DNA of 64,000 nucleotides from Adlercreutzia equolifaciens DSM 19450 (lineage in GTDB: Bacteria; Actinomycetota; Coriobacteriia; Coriobacteriales; Eggerthellaceae), in the NCBI RefSeq assembly GCF_000478885.1, contig NC_022567.1, positions 1,860,001 through 1,924,000 of the forward strand, written 5' to 3'. Shown here in pieces: positions 44,259 through 52,372 of the stretch. The notes below the pieces were generated by a model. That model ran no database searches, was not told the DNA's origin, and saw only the letters and a list, made by a program, of their open reading frames with translations. Within the stretch, counting starts at the first letter, position 1. The number at the start of each line of letters is the position of its first letter. The position numbers were made by a program, and so were the translations under genes.

Positions 44259-44788
44259 TAGTTCTCCTTCCCGCCGAACATCTCGGCCACGGAGATGCCG
44301 CGGCGCTCGGCGACCTGGACGGGGCTCTCCATGTTCTTGAGACCCTCGGCGGCAGCCTTCACGATGTTCATGGCGTTGTCCGTGCCCAGCGACTTGGTGA
44401 TCACGTTCTGAACGCCGGCAAGCTCCATGATGGCGCGAACCGGGCCACCGGCGAGCACACCGGTACCGGGAACAGCGGGCTTGATCAGCACGCGGCCGGC
44501 ACCGTACTCGCCCATGATCTCGTGGGGCACCGAGCCCTCGGCGGTCACGGGGACGGTGAACATGTTCTTCTTCGCGTCCTCGACGCCCTTCTTGATGGCG
44601 GTGGGCACCTCGGCGGACTTGCCCATGCCCACGCCCACGCGGCCGTTGCCGTCGCCGACGACGACCAGGGCCGAGAGCTGCATGCGACGGCCGCCCTTGA
44701 CGGTCTTCGCGACGCGATTGATGAAGACCACGCGCTCCTGAAGCTCAGGAGTCGTGCTCTCCTGCTGACGGTTGTTGTTACGAGCCAT
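44258..44788 (-). CDS. rpsE: 30S ribosomal protein S5
   Basis: A 176-residue S5: LQERVVFINRVAKTVKGGRR in the dsRNA-binding-like N-domain and VVVGDGNGRVGVGMGKSAEV in the loop linked to decoding accuracy. A short polar N-terminal extension precedes the core. It sits between rplR and rpmD as usual. Confidence 0.97.
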   Translation of the reverse strand: MARNNNRQQESTTPELQERVVFINRVAKTVKGGRRMQLSALVVVGDGNGRVGVGMGKSAEVPTAIKKGVEDAKKNMFTVPVTAEGSVPHEIMGEYGAGRVLIKPAVPGTGVLAGGPVRAIMELAGVQNVITKSLGTDNAMNIVKAAAEGLKNMESPVQVAERRGISVAEMFGGKEN

Positions 44789-44803
44789 AAGCTAAAACCC
44801 CTT

Positions 44804-45172
44804 CTAGAATTTCAATCCTGCTTCACGGGCAGCTTCGGCCAGAGCCTTCACGCGCCCATGATACAGGTGGCCGCCACGGTCGAACACAACTTCCGTCACG
44901 CCGTTTTCCTGAGCCAACTTGCCAACGATGGTGCCGAGCTCGGCTGCGCCCTCGACGGTCGCGCCGGACTTGCCGGTGGCCTTGAAGGCCTCCCCGAGGG
45001 TAGAGACGCCGCAGATGGTGGTGTGGGCCACGTCATCGATGACCTGCACGTACATGTTGCTGTTGCTCCGCGTCACGCACAGACGCGGGCGAGCTGCAGT
45101 GCCGGAGATCTTGCCGCGCACGCGACGATGGCGACGGGCAAGACGGGCCTGCTTCTCCTGTTGCTTATTCAT
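44804..45172 (-). CDS. rplR: 50S ribosomal protein L18
   Basis: A 122-residue L18, binder of 5S rRNA: RHRRVRGKISGTAARPRLCV and the C-terminal VTEVVFDRGGHLYHGRVKAL are family hallmarks. It lies between rplF and rpsE with short gaps. Confidence 0.97.
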   Translation of the reverse strand: MNKQQEKQARLARRHRRVRGKISGTAARPRLCVTRSNSNMYVQVIDDVAHTTICGVSTLGEAFKATGKSGATVEGAAELGTIVGKLAQENGVTEVVFDRGGHLYHGRVKALAEAAREAGLKF

Positions 45173-45208
45173 AGGTTTAATCCCTTCAATCAGCTACCGA
45201 ATAGGCAC

Positions 45209-45748
45209 TTAGTCTTTGCCGGCCTTGCCAGCCTTGCGGCGGACATGCTCGCCCTCGTAGCGAATGCCCTTGCCCTTGTAGGGCTCCGGCTTGCGCCACT
45301 TGCGGATGTTCGCGGCAACCTGGCCGACCTGCTCCTTGCTCGGACCGGACACGACGATCTCGGTCTGAGAGGGCACCTCGAAGGTGATGTTCTCGGGAGC
45401 CTCCACCAGCACGGGGTGGGAGTAGCCGAGCTGCATCTCGAGATCCTTGCCCTTGAGTGCGGCACGATAGCCGACGCCGACGAGCTGCAGCTTCTTGGAG
45501 AAGCCGTTCGACACGCCCTCCACCATGTTGGCGAGAAGGGTGCGGGTCAGGCCGTGGGCGCTCTTGGACTCACGGGTGTCGTCGGGACGGGTGACGATGA
45601 GCTCATCGCCGTCGCGGGTGATGGTCATGGACGGCAGGAACGTGCGGGTAAGCTCCCCCTTGGGGCCCTTCACCGTCACCGTCTGGCCGTCGATGGTCAC
45701 ATCGACGCCGGCAGGAACGGGGATGGGCATCTTGCCGATACGAGACAT
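45209..45748 (-). CDS. rplF: 50S ribosomal protein L6
   Basis: A 179-residue L6 with two related domains: MSRIGKMPIPVPAGVDV at the N-terminus and the signature GKGIRYEGEHVRRKAGK-type end (seen as PYKGKGIRYEGEHVRRKAG). Length is normal. Confidence 0.97.
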   Translation of the reverse strand: MSRIGKMPIPVPAGVDVTIDGQTVTVKGPKGELTRTFLPSMTITRDGDELIVTRPDDTRESKSAHGLTRTLLANMVEGVSNGFSKKLQLVGVGYRAALKGKDLEMQLGYSHPVLVEAPENITFEVPSQTEIVVSGPSKEQVGQVAANIRKWRKPEPYKGKGIRYEGEHVRRKAGKAGKD

Positions 45749-45766
45749 ACTAGATACCTTCCTTTC

Positions 45767-46165
45767 CTACCACAGATAGGCGATGACCTCGCCGCCGATG
45801 CCCTGCTTGCGGGCATCGCGGTCGGTCATGACGCCGCGACTGGTCGAGATAATTGCCGTGCCGAGGCCGCCGAGCACGCGGGGCAGATCGTCCTTGCCGG
45901 CATAGATGCGCAGACCCGGCTTGGAGATGCGCTTGATGCCGCGGATGGTCTTGGCCTTCTTCGGGCCGTACTTGAGGGTGATCTCAAGGGTGCCGCGGGG
46001 CTCGCCGTCGATGACATCGAAGCGCTGGATGTAGCCTTCCTGCTCCATGATGCGCACGATCTCGACGAGCTTCTTGCTCGTCGGCATGGACACGGTGTCC
46101 TTGCCGGCAGACTGGGCGTTACGCACGCGCGTAAGCATGTCTGCGATGGGGTCGGTCATTGTCAT
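45767..46165 (-). CDS. rpsH: 30S ribosomal protein S8
   Basis: A 132-residue S8: TDPIADMLTRVRNAQSAGKD at the start and the C-terminal STSRGVMTDRDARKQGIGGE. S8 commonly autoregulates the spc operon by binding the rplE region in enteric bacteria; whether this holds here is unknown. ATG at 46165 has GGAG 9 nt upstream and gives the normal length. Confidence 0.96.
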   Translation of the reverse strand: MTMTDPIADMLTRVRNAQSAGKDTVSMPTSKKLVEIVRIMEQEGYIQRFDVIDGEPRGTLEITLKYGPKKAKTIRGIKRISKPGLRIYAGKDDLPRVLGGLGTAIISTSRGVMTDRDARKQGIGGEVIAYLW

Positions 46166-46265
46166 GTTTGTTTTCTCCTTTGATCCGTGATGAACCGGCG
46201 TTCGGTTCGTCGGCGCCCATAGCGCCTCCGCCTTTAACGTCGGCACACCCGCGTGTCCGCGTCTT

Positions 46266-46451
46266 CTACCAGGAAGCCTTGGTCACGCCGGGCAGCTCGC
46301 CTTTGTTAGCCAACTCACGCACGCAGATACGGCACAGGCCGAACTTGCGATAGTAGGCGCGGGGACGTCCGCAACGGGTGCAGCGGTTGTGCTGACGCGT
46401 AGAGAACTTCGGCTCGCGCTTGGCTTTGGCGATCATCGATTTCTTAGCCAT
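46266..46451 (-). CDS. rpsZ: 30S ribosomal protein S14, type Z
   Basis: A 61-residue zinc-binding S14 with Cys pairs in CTRCGRPRAYYRKFGLCRIC. This short zinc form is the main S14 of many Gram-positives and lies, as here, between rplE and rpsH. Confidence 0.97.
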   Translation of the reverse strand: MAKKSMIAKAKREPKFSTRQHNRCTRCGRPRAYYRKFGLCRICVRELANKGELPGVTKASW

Positions 46452-46547
46452 GCATGTCCTTCTTTCTTTATGTCCTTAAGCCCGCAGCCTTATCGCGGAC
46501 TTGTGACCGAGGTTGCGCGACGCGGGGCCCTATGCGCCCCGGTCGGT

Positions 46548-47099
46548 TTACTTGCTCTTGAACGGGAAGCCGAGGGCGGACAGAAGAGCGAACGCGGAAT
46601 CGTTGTCGCCGGCATTGGTCACGAAGGTGATGTCCATGCCGCGGGTGCGGTCGATCTTGTCGTACTCGATCTCCGGGAAGATGAGCTGCTCGGTGATGCC
46701 CAGGGTGTAGTTGCCGCGGCCGTCGAAGCTCTTCGGCGAGATGCCGCGGAAGTCGCGGACGCGCGGAAGGGCGGTGGCCAGCAGGCGATCGAGGAACTCC
46801 CACATGCGGTCGCCGCGCAGGGTCACCTTGCAGCCGATGGCCTGGCCCTCGCGCACATGGAAGCCGGCGATGGACTTCTTGGCGCGAGTCACGCAGGGCT
46901 GCTGGCCGGTGATGATGCGCATGTCGTTCATGGCGGCATCAAGCAGCTTGGAATCGCCGGCAGCGGCGCCGACGCCCATGTTCACGACGATCTTCTCCAG
47001 CTTCGGCACGCAGTTGATGTTCTTGATGCCGAGCTGCTCGACGAGCGCGGGGACGATCTCGGTCTGGTACTTCACCTTGAGGCGGGGGGTATCAGCCAT
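46548..47099 (-). CDS. rplE: 50S ribosomal protein L5
   Basis: A 183-residue L5, binder of 5S rRNA and P-site tRNA: KIVVNMGVGAAAGDSKLLDA, then RDFRGISPKSFDGRGNYTLG. It is separated from rplX by 191 bp that include a terminator and a hairpin-rich leader, unlike the short gaps elsewhere in the cluster. Confidence 0.97.
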   Translation of the reverse strand: MADTPRLKVKYQTEIVPALVEQLGIKNINCVPKLEKIVVNMGVGAAAGDSKLLDAAMNDMRIITGQQPCVTRAKKSIAGFHVREGQAIGCKVTLRGDRMWEFLDRLLATALPRVRDFRGISPKSFDGRGNYTLGITEQLIFPEIEYDKIDRTRGMDITFVTNAGDNDSAFALLSALGFPFKSK

Positions 47100-47130
47100 C
47101 TTTCTTCAAACCTTTCTCCGATGGATTAAA

Positions 47131-47225
47131 CGCCGGATTTCCGACCCGGCGTCCCTGGGACCTTCCCAGGGCCATGGCGCTTGCGCGCGATTGGAAATTG
47201 TCCCACAAAACGAGACACTTTCCAA
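47131..47225 (-). promoter_or_regulatory. Hairpin-rich leader of rplE
   Basis: Three stem-loops follow one another on the minus strand before the rplE ribosome binding site. They are TTGGAAAGTGTC/GACAATTTCCAA (47191-47225, one mismatch), CCCTGGGA/TCCCAGGG (47153-47171) and CGCCGG/CCGGCG (47131-47151). Together with the terminator just before them they may form an attenuation or ribosomal-protein-binding leader. Confidence 0.55.
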
Positions 47226-47227
47226 GT

Positions 47228-47264
47228 AAAAACCGCCCGCTACACAAATTCGGTAGCAGGCGGT
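47228..47264 (-). terminator. Intrinsic terminator between rplX and rplE
   Basis: On the minus strand, stem ACCGCCTGCTAC/GTAGCGGGCGGT (11 pairs, one mismatch) with a 9-nt loop, followed by TTTTT. It lies inside the ribosomal protein cluster, so it should end or attenuate transcription from the upstream genes. Confidence 0.8.
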
Positions 47265-47290
47265 CTGTTCAGAGCCTCGAGTGCCTTATC

Positions 47291-47626
47291 TTAGGCCTCG
47301 ACGGCGGGGATGTCCTTGCCGCACTTCTTGCAGACGCGGACGAGCTTGCCGTCCTCGCGGCGACGGGCCACGCGGGTGGCCTCGCCGCAGCTGGGGCACA
47401 CGAGCATCACGTTGGACACGTGAATGGGCGCCTCGACGGTGGAAATGCCGCCCTGGGGGTTGGCCTGGGTCGGGCGCATGGCCTTCTTGACCATGTTCAC
47501 CTTCTCCACGACAACGCGGGACTTCTCGGGCACCGAGCGCAGCACCTTGCCGGTCTTGCCGCGGTCCTTGCCGGCGATGACCTTGACGGTGTCGCCCTTG
47601 CGGATCGTCATCTTGTTCTGAGCCAT
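47291..47626 (-). CDS. rplX: 50S ribosomal protein L24
   Basis: A 111-residue L24 with an N-terminal KOW domain (IRKGDTVKVIAGKDRGKTGK). The C-terminal half has a CxxC pair (VCPSCGEATRVARR) and a second one (VCKKCGKDIP), so it probably binds zinc. It lies 14 bp after rplN. Confidence 0.96.
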   Translation of the reverse strand: MAQNKMTIRKGDTVKVIAGKDRGKTGKVLRSVPEKSRVVVEKVNMVKKAMRPTQANPQGGISTVEAPIHVSNVMLVCPSCGEATRVARRREDGKLVRVCKKCGKDIPAVEA

Positions 47627-47639
47627 TCTGACACCTCCC

Positions 47640-48008
47640 CTACAGCGTTTCCGGTGCCAGAGACACGATCTTCATGTACTTCTTGTCGCGCAGCTCGCGG
47701 GCGACGGGCCCGAAGATACGGGTGCCGCGCGGAGAGCCGTCGTTGTTGATGAGCACGGCGGCGTTCTGATCGAAGCGGATGTAGGAGCCGTCGGCGCGAC
47801 GGACTTCCTTCTTCACGCGCACGATCACGCAACGCACGACCTCGCCCTTCTTGACGTTGCCGTTGGGCATCGCTTCCTTGACGCTGCAGATGATCACGTC
47901 ACCGAGGCCCGCGTAGCGGCGCTTCGAGCCGCCCAGGACCTTGATGCACTGCACCTTGCGAGCGCCGGAGTTGTCGGCCACGGCGAGCATGGATTGCATC
48001 TGAATCAT
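47640..48008 (-). CDS. rplN: 50S ribosomal protein L14
   Basis: A 122-residue L14: MIQMQSMLAVADNSGARKVQ and GSPRGTRIFGPVARELRDKK. Length is exactly that of most bacterial L14. Confidence 0.98.
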   Translation of the reverse strand: MIQMQSMLAVADNSGARKVQCIKVLGGSKRRYAGLGDVIICSVKEAMPNGNVKKGEVVRCVIVRVKKEVRRADGSYIRFDQNAAVLINNDGSPRGTRIFGPVARELRDKKYMKIVSLAPETL

Positions 48009-48058
48009 GTGATGTTCCTACTTTCCTTATCAATAGTCCTCGTGCCGGAGCACTCAAA

Positions 48059-48319
48059 CTATTTGGCCTTCTCGACGATCTTCAGCAAACGCCAGCGCTT
48101 CATCTTGGACAGCGGGCGCGTCTCCATGATCTGAACGGTGTCGCCGACGCCGGCCTCGTTGTTCTCGTCATGGGCATGGAACTTCTTGGTGGAGGTGATC
48201 ATCTTCTTGTAGATGGGATGGGGCTTGCGCTCCTCGACGGCCACCACGATGGTCTTGTCGTTGGCATCGCTGACGACGACGCCCTGACGTACTTTACGCA
48301 GATTGCGCTCTTCAGTCAT
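48059..48319 (-). CDS. rpsQ: 30S ribosomal protein S17
   Basis: An 86-residue S17, OB-fold: RKVRQGVVVSDANDKTIVVA, GDTVQIMETRPLSKMKRWRL. ATG at 48319 follows GGAAGG. Confidence 0.96.
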   Translation of the reverse strand: MTEERNLRKVRQGVVVSDANDKTIVVAVEERKPHPIYKKMITSTKKFHAHDENNEAGVGDTVQIMETRPLSKMKRWRLLKIVEKAK

Positions 48320-48338
48320 TTCTTGCACCTTCCTTAAG

Positions 48339-48533
48339 CTACGCGCTCAGCTCGCGAGCCCGCATCTCAGTCATGATGCGCGCGATGTCCTTCTTAACCT
48401 GCTTGACGCGGGCAGTATTGTCCAGCTGGCTGGTGGCCATCTGGAAGCGAAGGTTGAACAGCTCCGCCTTGGCCTCCTTCAGCTTCACCTGCAGGTCTTC
48501 GGCAGAAAGTTCACGAATCTCTGCTGCTTTCAT
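48339..48533 (-). CDS. rpmC: 50S ribosomal protein L29
   Basis: A 64-residue two-helix L29: KAAEIRELSAEDLQVKLKEA and LFNLRFQMATSQLDNTARVK. Its ATG overlaps the last base of the rplP stop. Confidence 0.96.
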   Translation of the reverse strand: MKAAEIRELSAEDLQVKLKEAKAELFNLRFQMATSQLDNTARVKQVKKDIARIMTEMRARELSA

Positions 48534-48955
48534 TATTGCTGCCCCTCCGTTTCACGAGTGACGATCTTGCACTTGATGGGCAGCTTGTTGATGGCCAGAC
48601 GCAGAGCCTCGCGGGCGGTCTCGTCATCGACGCCGGCGATCTCGAACATGATGCGGCCGGGCTTCACGACAGCGACCCAGCCCTCGGGGTTGCCCTTACC
48701 GGAACCCATGCGGGTCTCGGCGGGCTTGGAGGTGATGGGCTTGTCGGGGAAGATCGTGATCCAGACCTTGCCGCCACGCTTCATGTGACGGGTCATGGCA
48801 ATACGAGCTGCCTCGATCTGACGGTTGGTGATCCAGTGCGCCTCGAGGGCCTGGATGCCATACTCGCCGTGGTTCAGACGGGTGCCACCTTTGGCCTTGC
48901 CCTTCATGGAACCACGCTGCACCTTGCGGTGCTTAACGCGCTTAGGTACGAGCAT
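48533..48955 (-). CDS. rplP: 50S ribosomal protein L16
   Basis: A 140-residue L16: MLVPKRVKHRKVQRGSMKGK and RMGSGKGNPEGWVAVVKPGR, the segment near the A-site tRNA. It begins directly after the rpsC stop, with no gap. Confidence 0.98.
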   Translation of the reverse strand: MLVPKRVKHRKVQRGSMKGKAKGGTRLNHGEYGIQALEAHWITNRQIEAARIAMTRHMKRGGKVWITIFPDKPITSKPAETRMGSGKGNPEGWVAVVKPGRIMFEIAGVDDETAREALRLAINKLPIKCKIVTRETEGQQ

Positions 48956-49669
48956 TTACTTGTCACCCCTCTCGCGGCGATCGTTACGACGGGAACGGTT
49001 CGGACGGGACGAACCCTCGAGCGCGGGCTGGGGAGCCTTCTGGCCCGGCAGCACCTCGCCGTGGTACACCCACACCTGCACGCCGATGGAGCCCATGGTG
49101 GTGGCGGCGGTGGCGAAGCCGTAGTCGATCTTCGCGCGGAGGGTGTGCAGCGGCACGCGACCCTCGCGGTACCACTCGCGGCGGCTCATCTCGGCGCCGC
49201 CCAGACGGCCGGAGCACTGGATGCGGATGCCCTTGGCGCCGGACTTCATGGCGGACTGCACGGCCTTGCGCATGGCGCGGCGGAAGGCCACGCGGCCCTC
49301 GAGCTGCTCGGCCACGGACTGGGCGATGAGCTCGGCGTCCAGCTCGGGGCGCTTCACCTCGACCACGTCGATGGAGACCGGGCCGTCGGCGACCTTCTCG
49401 AGCTTCTTGCGCAGAGCGTCGATCTCGGCGCCCTTCTTGCCGATGACCACGCCGGGGCGGGCCGTGGTGATGGTCACCTTGATCTTGTCGCCGGCGCGCT
49501 CGATGTCCACGCGAGACACGGAGGCACGGGCGAGCTGCTTGTCGAGAAACTTGCGGATGGCGATATCGTTCTCGAGCGTCTTGGCGTAATCCTTACCGGC
49601 GTACCAGCGGCTGCGCCAATCCTCGGTGATACCGAGGCGGAATCCGGTAGGGCTGACTTTCTGACCCAT
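48956..49669 (-). CDS. rpsC: 30S ribosomal protein S3
   Basis: A 237-residue S3: MGQKVSPTGFRLGITEDWRS, KH-domain motif PGVVIGKKGAEIDALR and the C-terminal AKIDYGFATAATTMGSIGVQ. ATG at 49669 matches the family N-terminus. A basic arginine-rich tail ends the protein. Confidence 0.98.
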   Translation of the reverse strand: MGQKVSPTGFRLGITEDWRSRWYAGKDYAKTLENDIAIRKFLDKQLARASVSRVDIERAGDKIKVTITTARPGVVIGKKGAEIDALRKKLEKVADGPVSIDVVEVKRPELDAELIAQSVAEQLEGRVAFRRAMRKAVQSAMKSGAKGIRIQCSGRLGGAEMSRREWYREGRVPLHTLRAKIDYGFATAATTMGSIGVQVWVYHGEVLPGQKAPQPALEGSSRPNRSRRNDRRERGDK

Positions 49670-49674
49670 GGACC

Positions 49675-50016
49675 TTATGCCTCCTCTCGGGGTGCGACGA
49701 CAATGGTGATGTGGCACGTGCGCTTGTTGATGCGCGACGCGGAGCCCTTGGCGCGGGGACGAATGCGCTTCAGGGTCGGGCCTTCGTCGACGTAGGCGGC
49801 CTTGACCACCAGGTTGTCGCCGCGAAGGTGATTGTTGTGCTCGGCGTTGGCCACGGCGGAGTTCAGCGTCTTTGCGACGGTCTCAGCGGCGGCGCGCTCA
49901 CAGAAAGCCAGGATCTCGCGGGCCTGGGGCACGGACTTGCCGCGAACCAGGTCGACCACGATGCGGGCCTTGCGGGGAGCGATGCGGACGTAACGCGATA
50001 CTGCTTTAGTTTCCAT
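49675..50016 (-). CDS. rplV: 50S ribosomal protein L22
   Basis: A 113-residue L22: KAVSRYVRIAPRKARIVVDL and the extended loop ending GSASRINKRTCHITIVV, which lines the exit tunnel. Start at 50016. Confidence 0.97.
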   Translation of the reverse strand: METKAVSRYVRIAPRKARIVVDLVRGKSVPQAREILAFCERAAAETVAKTLNSAVANAEHNNHLRGDNLVVKAAYVDEGPTLKRIRPRAKGSASRINKRTCHITIVVAPREEA

Positions 50017-50035
50017 GTAACTTCTCACCTATGCC

Positions 50036-50308
50036 CTATCGCTTCTTCTTGTCGGCCGCATGACCCTTGAAGGTACGGGTCGGCGAGAACTCGCCCAGCT
50101 TGTGACCAACCATGGACTCGGTAACGTAGACCGGCACGTGCTTGCGGCCATCGTACACGGCGATGGTGTGACCCACCATTTCCGGGAAGATGGTGCTCGC
50201 GCGGGACCACGTCTTGATGACTTCCTTTTCGCCGGCCGCGTTCATTGCCTCGATGCGGGCAAGAAGGCGCGGTTCTACGAAAGGACCCTTTTTCAAACTT
50301 CTGCTCAC
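50036..50308 (-). CDS. rpsS: 30S ribosomal protein S19
   Basis: A 90-residue S19: MSRSLKKGPFVEPRLLARIE and HTIAVYDGRKHVPVYVTESM. It lies between rplB and rplV as usual. Confidence 0.98.
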   Translation of the reverse strand: MSRSLKKGPFVEPRLLARIEAMNAAGEKEVIKTWSRASTIFPEMVGHTIAVYDGRKHVPVYVTESMVGHKLGEFSPTRTFKGHAADKKKR

Positions 50309-50328
50309 TATGACTCCTTACGATTCCG

Positions 50329-51159
50329 CTACTTCTTGCGACGACGGATGATGAGACGGCTCGAGGCCTTCTTCTTGTTGCGGGTGCGATGGCCCTTGGT
50401 CGGCACGCCCCAGGGGGTGACCGGGTGACGACCAGCGGACTTGTTCTTGCCCTCGCCGCCGCCGTGCGGATGGTCGACCGGGTTCATAACCGTACCGCGG
50501 ACAGAGGGGCGAACGCCCATCCAGCGCTTGCGGCCGGCCTTGCCGATCTTGATGTTGGAGTGCTCGGCGTTGCCCACCTCGCCGATGGTGGCGCGGCAGG
50601 TGATGAGCACGCGGCGCATCTCGGAAGAGGGCATGCGCAGGATGGCGTAGTTGCCTTCCTTGCCCATGAGCTGGATGGAGGTGCCGGCGGAACGGGCGAT
50701 AGCGGCGCCCTTGCCCGGCTGCAGCTCCACGTTGTGGATCAGCGTACCGACGGGGATGTTCGCCAGAGGCAGAGCGTTGCCCGGCTTGATGTCGGCTTCC
50801 GGACCGGAGACCACGATGTCGCCCACCTTCAGGCCCTTCGGGTGAATGATGTAGCGCTTCTCGCCGTCAACGTAGTGCAGCAGAGCGATACGGGCCGAGC
50901 GGTTGGGATCGTACTCGATGGTGGCAACTTTGGCGGGCACGCCGTCCTTGTTGCGCTTGAAGTCGATGATGCGGTAGCGCTGCTTGTTGCCGCCGCCCTG
51001 GTGACGGGTGGTGATGCGGCCATAGCAGTTGCGACCGGCCTTCTTCGGCTTCGGGGCCAGAAGAGACTTCTCCGGCTTGGACGTGGTGATCTCCGAGAAG
51101 TCGGAGACCGTCTGGAAACGTCGGCCGGGGCTCGTCGGCTTGTACTGTTTGATTCCCAC
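50329..51159 (-). CDS. rplB: 50S ribosomal protein L2
   Basis: A 276-residue L2, central to peptidyl transferase assembly: KQYKPTSPGRRFQTVSDFSE, and VMNPVDHPHGGGEGKNKSAG near the C-terminus. The GTG at 51159 with AAAGG upstream matches the family start; longer frames are not conserved. It is the first gene of the cluster here: rpsJ, rplC, rplD and rplW, which normally precede rplB, are absent from the 1.3 kb upstream. Confidence 0.97.
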   Translation of the reverse strand: MGIKQYKPTSPGRRFQTVSDFSEITTSKPEKSLLAPKPKKAGRNCYGRITTRHQGGGNKQRYRIIDFKRNKDGVPAKVATIEYDPNRSARIALLHYVDGEKRYIIHPKGLKVGDIVVSGPEADIKPGNALPLANIPVGTLIHNVELQPGKGAAIARSAGTSIQLMGKEGNYAILRMPSSEMRRVLITCRATIGEVGNAEHSNIKIGKAGRKRWMGVRPSVRGTVMNPVDHPHGGGEGKNKSAGRHPVTPWGVPTKGHRTRNKKKASSRLIIRRRKK

Positions 51160-51497
51160 AGTAACAACCTTTCTTGACTTCGGGCTTCCGCGCTCGCCGG
51201 CCGGTAACGGCAACCAGCGGGACACGTTCGCCCCTTTCCTTTGGAGTTTCCGCTCGCGCGCCTCTCCGCACACCGGAACCTCCCCTACGGTAGTGGCCAG
51301 GCGATTGCCGACCGGCGCAGATGGAGGCTCTACGCTGCGACGCCGTCTTGCCACGCGCCCGGGTGTATCCATCGCTGGGCACACAGACGCAAAGAAGCAT
51401 TATAGGGATGGGGGGCAACCGCCTCAAGAACTTTTTCGACAAGCGGCCAACCGTCACATTTCCCGCACACTTGCCTCGGGGCGGGGCCGAACGTCGA

Positions 51498-51886
51498 GAT
51501 CGCAGGTTTGGCCCCCTCGCGATGCGACCCCGCAGACAGAATCGCGGGGTTTGGCACCTTTAAGGTGCGAGCCTCGGGCAGAATCGCGGGGCTTGGTACC
51601 CGCGCGGCCTGGGCTACGGGCAGAATCGCGGGGTTTGGTATCCCCGAGCGCTTTTTTCGCCCCAAGATCGGCAAATTGGGCGATTTGGTACCCCGTTTTC
51701 TGCCAAGATCGGCGATTTGATCCCCAACGCCCGAAGAAAGCCCAGGTAACGAAAGCCGTGTGAGTGCTTCGCGGGTACCAAACCTCCGTTCTCGCCATAA
51801 GGCGGGTATCAAACCGCACATGTTGGCCGAAAAGGATACCAAACTCCTCGATATTGTCGCCCCTTTTCCGCTTGGAGGTACCAAAC
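51498..51886. repeat. Array of about ten copies of a GGTTTGGTACC motif, in two orientations
   Basis: Six plus-oriented copies run at 51498, 51537, 51576, 51618, 51663 and 51703, with period near 40-44 bp. The best share CAGAATCGCGGGGTTTGG followed by TACC, TATCC or CACC. Four inverted cores (GGTACCAAACC and variants) follow at 51774-51784, 51805-51815, 51834-51844 and 51877-51886. Copies are diverged and the spacers differ. They are not a CRISPR array. Confidence 0.75.
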
Positions 51887-52011
51887 GGGGCGTTTTTGCC
51901 AAGGCGACATCGACCAACTCGACAGCAGAGAGCAGGAGCGCCGATTCGAGCACCGAAAACTACAAGAGAGCGCGGCAGCACGAGACCCTGCGACAACGCA
52001 AAAAAAGAGCA

Positions 52012-52228
52012 CCGCAGCCCGAGGGGGCATTTTGCCAGTCGACTTCGCGCTTTGCGGCATTAGGGCGCCTCTGGCTACGGGTTCGCGCTCCCCTGACGTT
52101 CTTTGCTAAAGAGAAGCCCTTGTTCAGAGCTTTGTGTTTTCGTCAGAAGAACCGGCGACCCGTAGCTCGGGGCGTGAAAACGCCTCCAAACCTTCCATCG
52201 ACCGGCAAAATGACCCTTCGGGCTGCGG
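52012..52228. repeat. Large imperfect palindrome (about 87-bp arms)
   Basis: The arm at 52012-52098 (starts CCGCAGCCCGAG, includes GCATTTTGCC and CTACGGGT) is an imperfect reverse complement of 52141-52228, with a 42-bp centre. The outer 25 bp match almost fully. On the minus strand a TTTTTTT run (about 52000-52006) follows, so the folded RNA could also end the upstream reductase transcript. Confidence 0.7.
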
Positions 52229-52247
52229 GCTGAGGGCTGAGGGCTGC
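52220..52247 (+). repeat. Tandem heptamer repeat
   Basis: Four consecutive units GGGCTGC, GGGCTGA, GGGCTGA, GGGCTGC. It overlaps the outer end of the large palindrome's right arm. Confidence 0.8.
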
Positions 52248-52286
52248 GGCGCCATCTCTTTCAGAGAGCGTAAACGGGTGACGAGC

Positions 52287-52326
52287 GGCAGCGCCCCTCG
52301 CGAGGGGGATCGCGAGGGGCGCTGCC
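52287..52326. other. Perfect 16-bp hairpin
   Basis: GGCAGCGCCCCTCGCG (52287-52302) / CGCGAGGGGCGCTGCC (52311-52326), 8-nt loop. Very stable, but no T-run follows on either strand. Confidence 0.7.
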
Positions 52327-52337
52327 ATGGGAAAGAC

Positions 52338-52372
52338 GAGGCCCTTTGGAGGGAGGGGAACGAAAGGGCCTC
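52338..52372. other. 10-bp hairpin with purine-rich loop
   Basis: GAGGCCCTTT (52338-52347) / AAAGGGCCTC (52363-52372) with a 15-nt G-rich loop. It lies 91 bp after the reductase operon stop on the minus strand. Confidence 0.6.

Noticed and set aside
51498..51886. CRISPR array
   Set aside because: Repeats are diverged, change orientation midway, and no cas gene is nearby.
51454..51996. A possible 180-residue repeat protein on the minus strand upstream of rplB
   Set aside because: The protein repeats follow from the DNA motif array, which does not keep a constant reading frame period, and no ribosome binding site or family similarity is visible.
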